A stretch of DNA of 64,000 bases, taken from assembly GCA_947243795.1 (NCBI GenBank), contig OX365933.1:186001-250000 (forward strand). Reading direction: 5' to 3'. The notes under the pieces were generated by a model that saw nothing but the letters and a program-made list of their open reading frames with translations, did no database searches and was not told the origin of the DNA. The position numbers and the translations under genes are program-made. The DNA is from Saccharomyces uvarum. Its lineage: Eukaryota; Ascomycota; Saccharomycetes; Saccharomycetales; Saccharomycetaceae. Numbering within the stretch: the first letter of the stretch is position 1; each line of letters opens with the position of its first letter. Below are positions 1 through 10,293 of this stretch, in pieces.

Positions 1-489
1 GTAATTCTAGTCGTAGCCACGGTTCCGCTGCAATTGCTAGTATACAGCTAGAAACACCTAGTATCACAAGTTGTTCGTTATGAGAAGGCCTTAATTTCAA
101 ACTGTTTACGTTTGATCCAAATGAAGAAAAAACTGTGCTAAAAAATAAGCCCGTTCAAAGCGACATGCATTATCGAACTGCAGAGTAGCATAGGCTTCCT
201 TGACCCTAAGTGTCCATGCCAGCCGTCAGCTTTAAGCAAACAACGTGCGCAACTGTAGCTTCTTACCTACCCATGCGTGACACCCTTCTTGCTTGGTTGC
301 TCGCCTTTGTAAAACAAAATTTGCTGCTAAAGTACGAAAACACCTTAAAAGAGATCAGCTGTACCGTTATATCATGGATCTTTTGTGGAACCGCACAATG
401 ACAAGGTAAAAAAGCCGTGCAACCCTGTAAATATACCATGTCGTGTATTTGTCATTGAGAAGATATTTAAAAAAAATGGCAAAAAAATA
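1..489. other. Intergenic region left of tRNA-Tyr
   Basis: I see no convincing gene here. The only open frame over 60 codons (210-401, +) has no recognisable motif and an unremarkable composition. By synteny with S. cerevisiae chromosome VI this should be the upstream region of CDC14, which would lie just left of the window on the minus strand. A run of A residues at 481-487 sits just past the 3' end of the tRNA and can serve as its Pol III terminator (T-run on the minus strand). Confidence 0.5.
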
Positions 490-578
490 TCTCCCGGGGG
501 CGAGTCGAACGCCCGATCTCAAGATTTCGTGGTAATAAATTACAGTCTTGCGCCTTAGACCAACTTGGCTACCGAGAG
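490..578 (-). tRNA. tY(GUA)F2: tRNA-Tyr (GUA), with intron
   Basis: Read on the minus strand, the gene starts CTCTCGGTAGCC at 578 and ends CCCCCGGGAGA at 490, giving a seven-base-pair acceptor stem and a normal T arm. The anticodon GTA lies at 543-541. A 14-nt intron (526-539) follows one base after the anticodon, the standard place for yeast tRNA introns, and 89 nt is the usual length for the yeast tRNA-Tyr gene. Its place just upstream of PTR3 matches tY(GUA)F2 of S. cerevisiae. Confidence 0.95.
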
Positions 579-791
579 TCGTTTTTGTTGAGAATTGGAC
601 CACTGGAGGAGGTGTTGTAGCATCAGAAAGAGAACTTTGATTTAGCGTTTTCTCTTAAGGCTTATTGTTCTTTTTTTTTTCCCTGTACAATAGTCATCGA
701 TGATTACCACATCTATACAAAAAGGACACCACAATTGGCACACGCACATACACATTGCTGTCACCATACACTCATACACACTAATAAAGTC

Positions 792-2804
792 ATGTGGGAG
801 CACGAAACGGACATAGTGAGGGTGCTCGACGATATAGAGCACGACCTGTTTCTACCGCAACGGCTGTCGCGTGATGCTGCTGGCGTTGACGAGCGGCACG
901 TCCAGTACGGTATAGTCAAGGACTGTTCGGTACTCACATGCGGATGCTGCGTGTCTGAGTCGCTGTTCCACGCACTGTGCGATGGAGTTCCGAACAAGCA
1001 AGTCGTTTGTCCCGTTTGCCAACGTGGGGACGTTAAGCTGCTCTCTGCCATCAGGCCACTGCGGGAATTGGCTCGACAGATCGATTTCTTCAGGAGCACT
1101 GCTGCACACACTGAAACTGAGAGCGAAGAGTTTCCGACTATGGCAAAGGCATCGCTTTCGTCGTCATCACTATCGCTGTCACGATCGCCGTCTTCCTCTT
1201 CTGCTGGGTCTGGAAATGATAACAAGACGCTTTCTAGTACGACAACAAAGGAGAAATCATCGTTACTGCAGATTTTCCACATCGTGGCCTCGAAGATACA
1301 TAATTCTAATACAGAGGAGAAATCGGGCCACCCACTCACTGCGGGAACGCCCCAAGAACAAGAAGAACACACCGCGAAGGAGAACTACACAAGCAGCCTA
1401 CTCGAGCCTGCTTATGACGACCGCACGAACTGGAAGGTACTGGATAACGTTTCCAACACAAGAACAGTGCCAATAGACAATAACTCCTCCCTGGTGTCTG
1501 CAGACGTTACTATACCCTCCACAGCGAACTACCAGGCAAGCAGCACGCATGATCTGGACGAAGAAAAAGAATACTTCTTTGCCAACTGCTTCCCTATGTA
1601 CAGGAAGAGATTCCAGTTCAACACGCACACCAAGTTTCTCGGCACCAAATCCAAACTGTTCATCAACCAGACCATTTCCCCCGACTGCACCAAATTCGCC
1701 TTAATCACCGAACACAAGTGGGAAATATACTCAATAAATCCGAAGGACAATTCTCCCCAGCTTATATCATGTGGCAAGTCCAGCGGAGAGTATGGGTCTG
1801 ACTTCAACCAATTGACAGAGCCCACACAGTCACCAGGCACCGCTCCTCAATCGTCGAAGAAGAAGAAGAAAAACTGGAGCCAGCGATTTTGCAAACTTTC
1901 CAATGAATTCCTGATAATTTCGGGCTCGCATAATATTCTCAATATTCACGACATCAACCAAAGCGGCAAGCTGATATATTCATACGCCTCGAACTTTCCC
2001 ATCCGGTGCATAGACATAGACCCTCGGTCGCAGATAATAGCGTACGGGATTACAGGGAAAGATAGGCACACGGGCGCAGAACAAGCATTAATAGTAATCC
2101 AACAAATCACCAGAAATAAAGTCACCCAGGAGCCCGAGTTCCCCCCACCAATCACAATAACACTCCCTTACAGGGATCCCATCAATACCATACAACTGTC
2201 GCACGATGCTAAGTACCTGACGTGCTCCACTGCATTGGAGTCCCGCTTCTTGATCATTTCCCTGCAGAAAATAAACGAACCTAGACTGATAATGAAAAGC
2301 GTCCGGTCCATTGACACGTCACTGGAATCGGAGGGAATCACTGATACAAAACTCTTCCCGGGGAACCCGAACCTGATGTGCATCACGTCCACGGCATTCA
2401 ACTCGTCGCCCCTGGTGATCAACACCAAGATCACTCAAATCAACGGCGTACGGACGGTGGCCCAGCCATCCATGCTCATCAGAGTGGACGAAATCGGATG
2501 CAAGATCCACAAGTGCGAGATCTCACCAAGAAACGACGCAATCGCCTTTCTCGACCGCAATGGGTCCGTCTATATTATGTGTGCGCCCACCATGATGGAC
2601 AACAACGAGAAGAGAAGAACTATTCTCGTTGAAACCGTCGCCAACGCCTACAGAGCCTACGAATCGGCCACTTTGCGGTTCAACCCGGAAGGTAACAAGC
2701 TATATATCTTGGACAGAAAGGGTGCCTTCTTCGTGGAGGACTTTGCGTTTGGCCTGCCCCAATCGCGCGAGATCACCAAGTGTAAGCAAATATACCAGAA
2801 GTAA
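792..2804 (+). CDS. PTR3: Ptr3, component of the SPS amino-acid sensor
   Basis: Ptr3 works at the plasma membrane with Ssy1 and Ssy5. When extracellular amino acids bind Ssy1, Ptr3 helps activate the Ssy5 protease, which releases Stp1 and Stp2 to induce permease genes. The 670-residue product has paired cysteines near its N-terminus (CGCC and CPVC, about residues 39-75) in a RING/U-box-like pattern, then a Ser-rich low-complexity linker, then a long C-terminal region that resembles WD-type beta repeats. I chose the ATG at 792 (MWEHETDIV) because upstream in-frame codons lack an ATG; the S. cerevisiae protein is slightly longer (about 678). The gene lies between tRNA-Tyr and MET10, as in S. 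cerevisiae. Identification rests on sequence recognition and synteny. Confidence 0.93.
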   Translation: MWEHETDIVRVLDDIEHDLFLPQRLSRDAAGVDERHVQYGIVKDCSVLTCGCCVSESLFHALCDGVPNKQVVCPVCQRGDVKLLSAIRPLRELARQIDFFRSTAAHTETESEEFPTMAKASLSSSSLSLSRSPSSSSAGSGNDNKTLSSTTTKEKSSLLQIFHIVASKIHNSNTEEKSGHPLTAGTPQEQEEHTAKENYTSSLLEPAYDDRTNWKVLDNVSNTRTVPIDNNSSLVSADVTIPSTANYQASSTHDLDEEKEYFFANCFPMYRKRFQFNTHTKFLGTKSKLFINQTISPDCTKFALITEHKWEIYSINPKDNSPQLISCGKSSGEYGSDFNQLTEPTQSPGTAPQSSKKKKKNWSQRFCKLSNEFLIISGSHNILNIHDINQSGKLIYSYASNFPIRCIDIDPRSQIIAYGITGKDRHTGAEQALIVIQQITRNKVTQEPEFPPPITITLPYRDPINTIQLSHDAKYLTCSTALESRFLIISLQKINEPRLIMKSVRSIDTSLESEGITDTKLFPGNPNLMCITSTAFNSSPLVINTKITQINGVRTVAQPSMLIRVDEIGCKIHKCEISPRNDAIAFLDRNGSVYIMCAPTMMDNNEKRRTILVETVANAYRAYESATLRFNPEGNKLYILDRKGAFFVEDFAFGLPQSREITKCKQIYQK

Positions 2805-2863
2805 TGCATATATATAAATATATACTCCTAAAATCTTTCATCATTTTCACAAAGTAGCCAGAC

Positions 2864-2886
2864 CACGTGACCTTTTGAGTCACGTG
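2864..2886. promoter_or_regulatory. Two Cbf1 E-boxes in the MET10 promoter
   Basis: CACGTG occurs at 2864-2869 and 2881-2886, about 220-240 bp before the MET10 ATG. Each has the extended GTCACGTG form preferred by Cbf1, one on each strand. A GTGTGGC sequence just downstream (about 2903-2910) resembles the Met31/Met32 core. In S. cerevisiae, Cbf1-Met4-Met28 with Met31/32 activates sulfate-assimilation genes when sulfur is limiting, so these sites fit the target gene. Binding is inferred. Confidence 0.75.
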
Positions 2887-2984
2887 ATGATATACCACCA
2901 CAGGTGTGGCTTTTTTTGGCTTTTGGCTGTGAAATAGACTCATCATAATCGTATTGAACTATAGTCATCTTCGACCAAACAGTG

Positions 2985-2992
2985 TATATAAG
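2985..2992 (+). promoter_or_regulatory. TATA box of MET10
   Basis: TATATAAG lies about 115 bp upstream of the MET10 ATG, in the usual yeast TATA window and downstream of the two E-boxes. A TATA-type promoter is what is expected for a strongly regulated MET gene. Confidence 0.6.
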
Positions 2993-3104
2993 CAACCAGG
3001 GCTAAGTTCTCGAGGTTTTCGGCTGCTATCGAAGTGATTTTTGTTTTAATGGACCGCACATAGTTCGCTCCAACTGCTTATCCTAGGAATCTATCCATAA
3101 CGAA

Positions 3105-6100
3105 ATGTCGGTCGAGTTTGCTACGAATCCATTTGGCCAGACCAAAAATGCAACGGAGTTGCCAAGCTACGGAACACCCGTAACTGCCATCTCCTCCGTG
3201 CTGTTCAATAATGTGGACTCTATATTTGCTTACAAGTCCTTTTCTCAAGCTGACTTGTTACACCAAGATTTGAAAAAGTGGTCACTACAGAACAGTAACG
3301 GGTCACGTGGTAAGACATTCTTCCAAGAGCTGGATATTAGATCTGGTGCTGGTTTAACTCCCTTGGGTTTCTCCCACGGATCGAAGAATACTACTGCGAT
3401 TGTTGCTCCTGGGTTTGCGCTACCATATTTCATTGACTCTTTGAAGAATGTTAAGCACGCTGGTAAGTTTATTTTAAACGTTGGTGCCTTGAACTACGAC
3501 AACACCAGCGGATCTGTCACCAATGACTATGTCACAGCACTGGACGCCGCTTCCAAGCTTAACTATGGTGTCGTGACCCCAATTTCAACCAACGAGGTGC
3601 AAAGCGTCGCTTTGCTAGCGTTGGCGATTGCCACTTTCAGTAACCGTTCGGGAGCCATCAATTTATTTGACGGGTTGAACTACTCAAAAACCGTAGTACC
3701 ATTGGTTGAAACTGCTTCAGAATCCTCCATTTTGGGAAAATTATCCAAAGTCATCGCTCCAAATGCTGCGTTTGATGATGTCTTGGACAAGTTTAATGAA
3801 TTGACAGGGTTGAGACTACATAATTTTCAATATTTCGGCGCCCAAGATGCTGAAACTGTCTTTGTCACCTATGGGTCTTTGGAATCTGAATTATTCAACT
3901 CCGTCATTAGCGGTAACAATGCTAAAATAGGGTTAATCAACGTCAGAGTACCATTACCTTTCAACGTGGCTAAATTTGTGACCCATGTCCCATCCACAAC
4001 CAAAAAAATTGTTACCGTTGGCCAAACTCTAGATGGCGCTTCACCTTCTTTCTTGAGATCTCAAGTCTCAGCCGCCTTGTTCTATCACGGCCGCACAACT
4101 ATCAGTGTGTCTGAATACATTTACCAACCAAATTTCATCTGGTCTCCAAGTGCTGTTAAGTCAATTGTTTCCTCATTCATCCCTAACTTAACTTTCGACA
4201 CCGATTCATCATCTGGTGAAGGGTTCATTTATTGGGCTTCTGATAAAAGCATCAATATTGATGTTGCTTCAAAATTGGTAAAAGCTTTATCTTTGGAAGA
4301 TGGGAAATATGTGTCTCTAAGAACCAAGTTCGACAATCTGGCCAACGCTGGTACTTTCCAAGCCCAGTTCGTTACCTCTGGCGAACAGGTTACCACTTCA
4401 AACATCGATCATACAAAGTTGGCAATTGTGGAAAATATCAGTTTATTAAAACATTTGGATGTGGTTGCTACTGTCGAAGAGCAAGGTTCCATTGCGCTAA
4501 TTTCTCAAACAACAACTAAAGATTTGGATTTGGACTCAGTCGAATCTTATGTTAAGAAACTGGGGGTCCCAGAATCATTTTTGATTTCTGTTGCAAAGAA
4601 AAACATCAAACTATTTATCATCGATGCTGAAGCTATTAACGATGAGTCTAAATTGTCTTTGTTTATTCAAGCCGTTTTCTGGAAGTTAGCCTTTAATCTT
4701 GACCCAGCCGAATCTACAAACCGTATCTGGAAAAGCATTGATGCAAATGCCGACATTTCTGCTGCTTCTATCTCTGAATTTATCACTGCTGCATTACAAG
4801 ACTCCATCAAGGAAGTTCCATCAACCGCCTACATTGGATTTTCTGAAATCATCATTGAGAAGAAAGATGATGACGAAGAACCTGCTGCTTTGCCAATATT
4901 TGTCAATGAAACATCTTTTGTTCCAAACCAAAGTAGTATTGAAGAGATCCCACCAGCCCAAACATCTGAAGTCTCTGATATTGCTAAGAAATTGTCTTTC
5001 AAGGAAGCCTACGAGGTTGAAAACAAACTAAGACCTGACCTACCAGTTAAGAACTTCGTTGTCAAAGTTAAAGAAAACAGACGTGTCACACCAGCTGATT
5101 ATGATAGATATATTTTCCACATTGAATTTGACATTTCTGGTACTGGTATGACTTACGACATTGGTGAAGCCCTTGGCATTCATGCAAGAAACAACGAAGC
5201 TTTGGTTAAAGAATTTTTACAATCTTATGACCTAAATGAAACCGAAATTGTTTCGGTTCCTAACAAGGACAACCATCATTTCTTGGAAACGAGAACAGTT
5301 TTGCAAGCCTTCGTTGAGAACTTGGATATTTTCGGTAAACCACCAAAGAGATTCTACGAATCATTGATCCCATACGCTACTAATGAAGATGATAAGAAAA
5401 AATTACAAGACTTGGTCACACCAGCGGGTGCGGTTGATCTGAAAAGATTTCAAGATGTGGAATACTTTACATATGCCGATATCTTTGAATTATTCCCATC
5501 TGTTCGTCCATCTCTTGAAGAGCTTGTTACCATTATCGAACCATTGAAAAGAAGAGAGTACTCTATTGCTTCTTCTCAAAAAATGCATCCAAATGAAGTT
5601 CATTTGTTGATTGTTGTCGTTGATTGGTTGGATAAAAAAGGCAGAAAGAGATACGGTCAAGCTTCTAAGTACATCTCAGACTTGGCTGTCGGTTCAGAAT
5701 TGGTGGTTAGTGTCAAACCATCTGTTATGAAACTACCTCCATCTCCAAAGCAACCAGTTATTATGAGTGGTTTGGGTACTGGTTTGGCCCCATTCAAGGC
5801 AATCGTTGAAGAGAAATTATGGCAAAAGCAACAAGGCCATGAAATTGGTGAAGTTTTCTTATACTTGGGTTCAAGACATAAAAGAGAAGAATATTTATAT
5901 GGTGAAATTTGGGAAGCTTACAAGGACGCCGGTATCATCACCCATATCGGGGCTGCGTTCTCAAGAGATCAACCTCAAAAGATTTATATCCAAGATCGTA
6001 TCAAAGAAAACTTGGATCAACTAAAGACTGCAATGATCGATAACGAAGGTTCCTTTTACTTATGTGGTCCTACTTGGCCAGTTCCAGACATTACTCAAGC

Positions 6101-6212
6101 TTTGCAAGACATTTTGTCTAAAGATGCTAAAGAAAGGGGTGTCAAGATTGATTTGGATGCCGCAATTGAAGACTTAAAGGAAGCTTCAAGGTACATTTTG
6201 GAAGTCTACTAA
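3105..6212 (+). CDS. MET10: Sulfite reductase (NADPH), flavoprotein alpha subunit
   Basis: This is the alpha subunit of the cytosolic assimilatory sulfite reductase. It passes electrons from NADPH through FAD to the siroheme/iron-sulfur beta subunit (Met5), which reduces sulfite to sulfide for homocysteine synthesis. The 1035-residue product matches the S. cerevisiae length. The N-terminal half is a pyruvate:ferredoxin-oxidoreductase-like region. The C-terminal third is a ferredoxin-NADP reductase module, with the FAD-binding RREYS motif near residue 817, the nucleotide-binding GLGTGLAPF near 888 and YLCGPTWPVPD near 984. The ATG at 3105 opens the conserved N-terminus. Cbf1 sites and a TATA box lie upstream. 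It converges on SMC2 with a 188-bp gap. Some wine and lager strains carry low-activity MET10 alleles; I see no defect here. Confidence 0.97.
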   Translation: MSVEFATNPFGQTKNATELPSYGTPVTAISSVLFNNVDSIFAYKSFSQADLLHQDLKKWSLQNSNGSRGKTFFQELDIRSGAGLTPLGFSHGSKNTTAIVAPGFALPYFIDSLKNVKHAGKFILNVGALNYDNTSGSVTNDYVTALDAASKLNYGVVTPISTNEVQSVALLALAIATFSNRSGAINLFDGLNYSKTVVPLVETASESSILGKLSKVIAPNAAFDDVLDKFNELTGLRLHNFQYFGAQDAETVFVTYGSLESELFNSVISGNNAKIGLINVRVPLPFNVAKFVTHVPSTTKKIVTVGQTLDGASPSFLRSQVSAALFYHGRTTISVSEYIYQPNFIWSPSAVKSIVSSFIPNLTFDTDSSSGEGFIYWASDKSINIDVASKLVKALSLEDGKYVSLRTKFDNLANAGTFQAQFVTSGEQVTTSNIDHTKLAIVENISLLKHLDVVATVEEQGSIALISQTTTKDLDLDSVESYVKKLGVPESFLISVAKKNIKLFIIDAEAINDESKLSLFIQAVFWKLAFNLDPAESTNRIWKSIDANADISAASISEFITAALQDSIKEVPSTAYIGFSEIIIEKKDDDEEPAALPIFVNETSFVPNQSSIEEIPPAQTSEVSDIAKKLSFKEAYEVENKLRPDLPVKNFVVKVKENRRVTPADYDRYIFHIEFDISGTGMTYDIGEALGIHARNNEALVKEFLQSYDLNETEIVSVPNKDNHHFLETRTVLQAFVENLDIFGKPPKRFYESLIPYATNEDDKKKLQDLVTPAGAVDLKRFQDVEYFTYADIFELFPSVRPSLEELVTIIEPLKRREYSIASSQKMHPNEVHLLIVVVDWLDKKGRKRYGQASKYISDLAVGSELVVSVKPSVMKLPPSPKQPVIMSGLGTGLAPFKAIVEEKLWQKQQGHEIGEVFLYLGSRHKREEYLYGEIWEAYKDAGIITHIGAAFSRDQPQKIYIQDRIKENLDQLKTAMIDNEGSFYLCGPTWPVPDITQALQDILSKDAKERGVKIDLDAAIEDLKEASRYILEVY

Positions 6213-6400
6213 TTTTATTTTGTAATGAAAAAAAGTTATATTTATTAAATATCTCCCAAATATTTTTTTTTACCTTTAGTTTTCCCTTGTGTTTATAGAT
6301 ATTACTATTTATTAGACTCTAAAAAGTACAAGAAGACAATCAAAATATAGATACAGTTGATTACTATTTGATAGTACTAAAATAAAAGGAGCTAATTACG
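6213..6400. other. Possible replication origin (ARS608 position)
   Basis: This AT-rich convergent gap between MET10 and SMC2 is where, from memory, ARS608 lies in S. cerevisiae. The best ARS-consensus match I can find is TTTTACCTTTA at 6268-6278, which fits WTTTAYRTTTW at 10 of 11 positions. T-rich and A-rich stretches surround it. The gap must also hold both transcription terminators. Origin function is inferred from position and one imperfect motif. Confidence 0.35.
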
Positions 6401-9400
6401 TTACATTATACTAACTACAGAAGTACCATCTTGAAATCTAGTCCTAAAAACCCTGTTAGCATTGGTAAACATACCCTCCTTTAGAGAAACGACTATGAAT
6501 TGCGATCCTTTGAATCTTGTCTTGATTAAATGACCTATGTTTTGGGTATGACTTAAATCAAGAGCAGCGTCAACCTCATCTAAGATATACATGGGCGCTG
6601 GTCTGAATTGTAATAATGCCATAATCAATGCTAAGGCAATCAGAGATCTTTGTCCACCGGATAGTTCTATTAAACTATCCTTCCATATACTACCAAGCTT
6701 CACTTTAACTTCTAGACCTTGCGTAACATCTTTATCTTTGCAAGGAACTAATTTGGCGAATGAGTTTGGTAAAAGATCGGCAAAAATATTACCAAAATCG
6801 AGTGTCACTTTTTCCCAAGTTTTGATCAAAGTCTCTCTCTTGTATTCGTTTAACTTGGATATAGTTTCTTGAATTTTCATCTTATCCTTTTCGATTGTTT
6901 TGATCATTGTTTTTAATGCTGCTTCCTTTTTCTCTACGTTTTCAATCATGTTCATGATATTCGGATTAACTTTCTTTCTTAGCTCTTGAAATTTATCGTT
7001 CAATTGTTTACTTCTCTCCCTGTAAGTTTCTAAATTAATACCTTCATTTTGTTTTACGATGCTTGTCACTAAATCATAATCCTCCAAAAACTCGTATTTC
7101 TGTCGTAGTTCTTCAATTTTCTTTTCGATATTATCCGTATTGGATTTATATTTATTCAAATCATGAATCAATTTCTGTAATTCCAACTCACTGCTTTTCT
7201 TTTTTTCCTGTTTCTTCTTCATTAATGTTTCTAATTCAGTTAGTTCATCATCAATATCCATCAACCGTTTTTTTTCTTCGTTCAGTTTTGCCTGGATTGT
7301 TGCAAGATTATCTTCAATACTTCGTATTTTCTCCTCCAATTCGGTATTTTCTGACTTAAAACTCTCAATAGATTTCAAATAATTTTGTAATAAGGTTTTA
7401 TTAGAGTCTAATTCTGAACTTAACTGCTCTGTCTCCAATTCTAGATTTTGGAACAAATCATATTTACCTTCCGATTCTGATTCTTGCTCTTCCAAATTCT
7501 TAGCCAAGGATTTTAATTCATTTTTTAGTTCATTCAATTTTGATCCCTTATCGTTATCGTATTCCTTCATATCTTTTTCAATACTTGATACTTCTTGTCG
7601 GCACCGTTCCAAATCCATCTGCCTAATTTTTATTTCATTTTCACATTCTCCAATTTCTCTCAGAATTTCTTCATTTCTAGCCATTATTTGAGAGGATGGG
7701 TTCACTTCTAAATTACGCTTTGCCAAATCCAGTTTATGCAATGAAGCATTCAAATCATTTTGAATAGTCTTTGTTTTTTGTGAAGTAGTGTACTGTTTTT
7801 GTAATTCTTCTGTTACGTGATTAAGGTCAGCTTGAATGATTTCAATTTTTCTTTGAATTTGATTATATTTTTGAATATCAACCAACAAGGAGTCTGAAGT
7901 ATTCCTACTGCCACCGGATAACGTACCTTCTGGATCATATACATCACCTTGAAGAGTAATACTTCTGGCACGAATTTTGGGATGGAAAGTGATTTTTTTC
8001 GCTGTCTCAGGATCTTCACAAATTAAGCTATTTCCAAAAATAAATTCCATTGCCTTAGTGACGGACTTATCAAATCGTATCAAGTTTATAGCTAGTTCTA
8101 CTTTACCGGGAGCAATTTTCTTAGCCAACTCAAGCACTTGTGGACTTATTGGCCTTGTGGAAATTTTGTTCAGAGGTATAATAGTCACACGCTTGCGCAG
8201 CCTTCCTCTTTCCAATAGCTGAGTAGCTGTTTGAGAATCTTGGACAACAACATTAAAAAGTCTACCCCCAGCACACGTTTGTAGAGCGGTCGAGTAACGA
8301 GTTTTATCATCATCTAATTCAAAAAGTTGACCCACCACACCGTAAACCAAGTTGGCTTTAAAATCGGGGTAGGGTGTGGTATAATTGAATTCCAAATTTG
8401 CCACACGCCTTTTCAGATATTCAGAGTCATTAGATATTTGGTAGTATTGACTTTTCAATTCATTCTCCTTTTGCTTCAAATCTTTGATTCGCGATGGGTC
8501 AAACCCATATTCTGTCAGTTGCGCTTGTAGTTTATTGCAGTTATATTGGCACTCTTTAACATGCTTGATATTCAGTTCGTTGTCCTTTGTAGCTTGAGTT
8601 AATTTGGGTTCAATAACCGATAGTTCTCTCTTCAACAAATCCATTTTCATATTTGATTTTTTGATCGCCAGGGAGACGTCACTCAATCCAGCCTTTGCCT
8701 TAGTCAACTGTGCATTGTAACCACCATCCGCAGCACCAGTGGATGAAATACCTGTGGTTAAAGTGGACACTAATTCTTCTTTCTTTTTGTAAAGTTCCCT
8801 TTGTTTACTCAGTTCTTCCTGTACGGTTTTATAATCTTCTTCGGTCTTCGTATATTCAATTTTTTTTTCATTAAGCCTAGCAGAAGAGTTTGAAATTTCT
8901 AGTTCCAGGGCTTTTAATTTCTCAGTGGTATCATTTACACTTTCTGCTTTTATTGATAACGAGGTTTTCAAACGAGAAATTTCATTCAAAAGAGTACTTT
9001 CCTGAGTTTCCAATTTAGAAATCTTACTATCCTTGTGCAATTCCTTTTGTTTTTGTAGCTTGATTTCTTTAACATCTTCGTTTAAACTTCCAATTTCCTG
9101 GGCGGTCTTCTGAATAAACTCATTCAATTCCTTCATATGTGCCTCACCATTCTCCAAGGTTTCCCTTATGGAAGTATGCTTATGTTTAATATTATAGTAG
9201 TCACAAGATGCCACTATCCTTTCTGTTTTCTCTAAATCGGTTTGCGTAGATTGGAATTCCAAAAACATCCTCTTTTCGTTTCGAAGTTTTTCCAGTTTAG
9301 GCTCAATTTCCTCAGTTAAAAGTGTTCTATTTTCTTGTAATTTAGTTTCCTTCTTAGACATTGTCCTTTCAGCCTTCTCTCTACGATCTTCAAACATTTT

Positions 9401-9913
9401 AGTACCGGCTGCTTCTTCAATCAAAGACAGGATCTCCGTAGGCTTCATATTCAAAACTTTTGTAATTTTACCTTGCATAATCAAAAAGTTCGGATTGTTG
9501 ATATTCAATTGCACGGATTGAAACAATTGCAAAACAGATTGTTGGGGTGCTCTATGACCATTTATCAAATATTTGGAAGTTCCACCAAGCACCACTTGCC
9601 TGGTGACAGATATCTGTGAAGAGTTGGTGAATCCAATGGGAGAGTTTGACTTATCAGTATTATCAAATACAATGGTTACACTTGCCTTTGTTACACCAGC
9701 CTGGCCACGTTTATAGATCAAATCTTGCAAACTCGATGCTCTCACCGTGGTCATCGACGCGATACCCAGCACGAAGCAAATGGCGTCCAGAATGTTCGAC
9801 TTACCAGACCCGTTCAAACCTGTAATGGCATTGAATTGAGGGTCCCAGTCAGTAATGACCGTTCTTGTAGCGTATGATTTGAAACCATCGATAATCAGTT
9901 CCTCCACCTTCAT
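6401..9913 (-). CDS. SMC2: Condensin subunit Smc2
   Basis: Smc2 pairs with Smc4 to form the ATPase core of condensin, which compacts and segregates mitotic chromosomes and acts at rDNA and tRNA loci. The 1170-residue product has the full SMC layout. The Walker A motif GLNGSGKSN is at residues 32-40, followed by a long coiled coil. A hinge of about residues 520-680 begins near YGVVGQLFELDD and contains the GDVYDPEG stretch. The returning coil leads to the ABC signature LSGGQRS near residue 1083 and Walker B with MYILDEVDAALD near 1104. All ATPase motifs look intact. The start is the ATG at 9913. An MCB element lies about 145 bp upstream, consistent with G1/S expression. Confidence 0.98.
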   Translation of the reverse strand: MKVEELIIDGFKSYATRTVITDWDPQFNAITGLNGSGKSNILDAICFVLGIASMTTVRASSLQDLIYKRGQAGVTKASVTIVFDNTDKSNSPIGFTNSSQISVTRQVVLGGTSKYLINGHRAPQQSVLQLFQSVQLNINNPNFLIMQGKITKVLNMKPTEILSLIEEAAGTKMFEDRREKAERTMSKKETKLQENRTLLTEEIEPKLEKLRNEKRMFLEFQSTQTDLEKTERIVASCDYYNIKHKHTSIRETLENGEAHMKELNEFIQKTAQEIGSLNEDVKEIKLQKQKELHKDSKISKLETQESTLLNEISRLKTSLSIKAESVNDTTEKLKALELEISNSSARLNEKKIEYTKTEEDYKTVQEELSKQRELYKKKEELVSTLTTGISSTGAADGGYNAQLTKAKAGLSDVSLAIKKSNMKMDLLKRELSVIEPKLTQATKDNELNIKHVKECQYNCNKLQAQLTEYGFDPSRIKDLKQKENELKSQYYQISNDSEYLKRRVANLEFNYTTPYPDFKANLVYGVVGQLFELDDDKTRYSTALQTCAGGRLFNVVVQDSQTATQLLERGRLRKRVTIIPLNKISTRPISPQVLELAKKIAPGKVELAINLIRFDKSVTKAMEFIFGNSLICEDPETAKKITFHPKIRARSITLQGDVYDPEGTLSGGSRNTSDSLLVDIQKYNQIQRKIEIIQADLNHVTEELQKQYTTSQKTKTIQNDLNASLHKLDLAKRNLEVNPSSQIMARNEEILREIGECENEIKIRQMDLERCRQEVSSIEKDMKEYDNDKGSKLNELKNELKSLAKNLEEQESESEGKYDLFQNLELETEQLSSELDSNKTLLQNYLKSIESFKSENTELEEKIRSIEDNLATIQAKLNEEKKRLMDIDDELTELETLMKKKQEKKKSSELELQKLIHDLNKYKSNTDNIEKKIEELRQKYEFLEDYDLVTSIVKQNEGINLETYRERSKQLNDKFQELRKKVNPNIMNMIENVEKKEAALKTMIKTIEKDKMKIQETISKLNEYKRETLIKTWEKVTLDFGNIFADLLPNSFAKLVPCKDKDVTQGLEVKVKLGSIWKDSLIELSGGQRSLIALALIMALLQFRPAPMYILDEVDAALDLSHTQNIGHLIKTRFKGSQFIVVSLKEGMFTNANRVFRTRFQDGTSVVSIM

Positions 9914-10293
9914 GCAGTAATAGTGCTAGTATCGACTTGTAGTTGTGCTTCGAATATGGCCCGTAACTCGAGGTTCGGAGATGATGTTTACTATTGTTTT
10001 GTTGATCTTAAATTTCAGTAGCCTCATCAAAACTCAAAACGCGCTAATCACTATAAACGCGTAAGCTGTACAACCATTCATTGAAAAAACTACTGTGAAT
10101 TGATGACAGACGAGGTTGTATTTCGTTTGGTAAGATAATGCTACATGTACTTAAGGAAATATCTTATTACTACAGAACAAAACTAATCTAGACTATTTTA
10201 AAAAATAAGTGTTATGTTATATTGTATTGTTGTTTGTTTTGAGAATTTTTGTGTTATTTTAATATTGCTAAAAGAAGGAGTATATTACTTAAT
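9914..10293. other. SMC2 promoter / RPL2A 3' region
   Basis: This 380-bp tandem gap contains the SMC2 promoter and the RPL2A terminator. Long T-rich stretches at 10195-10265 lie just after the RPL2A stop on the minus strand and suit 3'-end formation. I see no other gene. Confidence 0.5.
10057..10062. promoter_or_regulatory. MCB element (MBF site) upstream of SMC2
   Basis: ACGCGT, the exact Mlu I cell-cycle box core, lies about 145 bp before the SMC2 ATG. A related ACGCGC sits 18 bp away at 10039-10044. MBF (Mbp1-Swi6) drives G1/S genes through such boxes, which fits a chromosome-structure gene expressed around S phase. Binding is inferred. Confidence 0.6.

Noticed and set aside
761-1372. A 203-codon minus-strand frame over PTR3
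   Set aside because: Antisense to the conserved N-terminal region of PTR3, Ser/Cys-rich and without any family signature.
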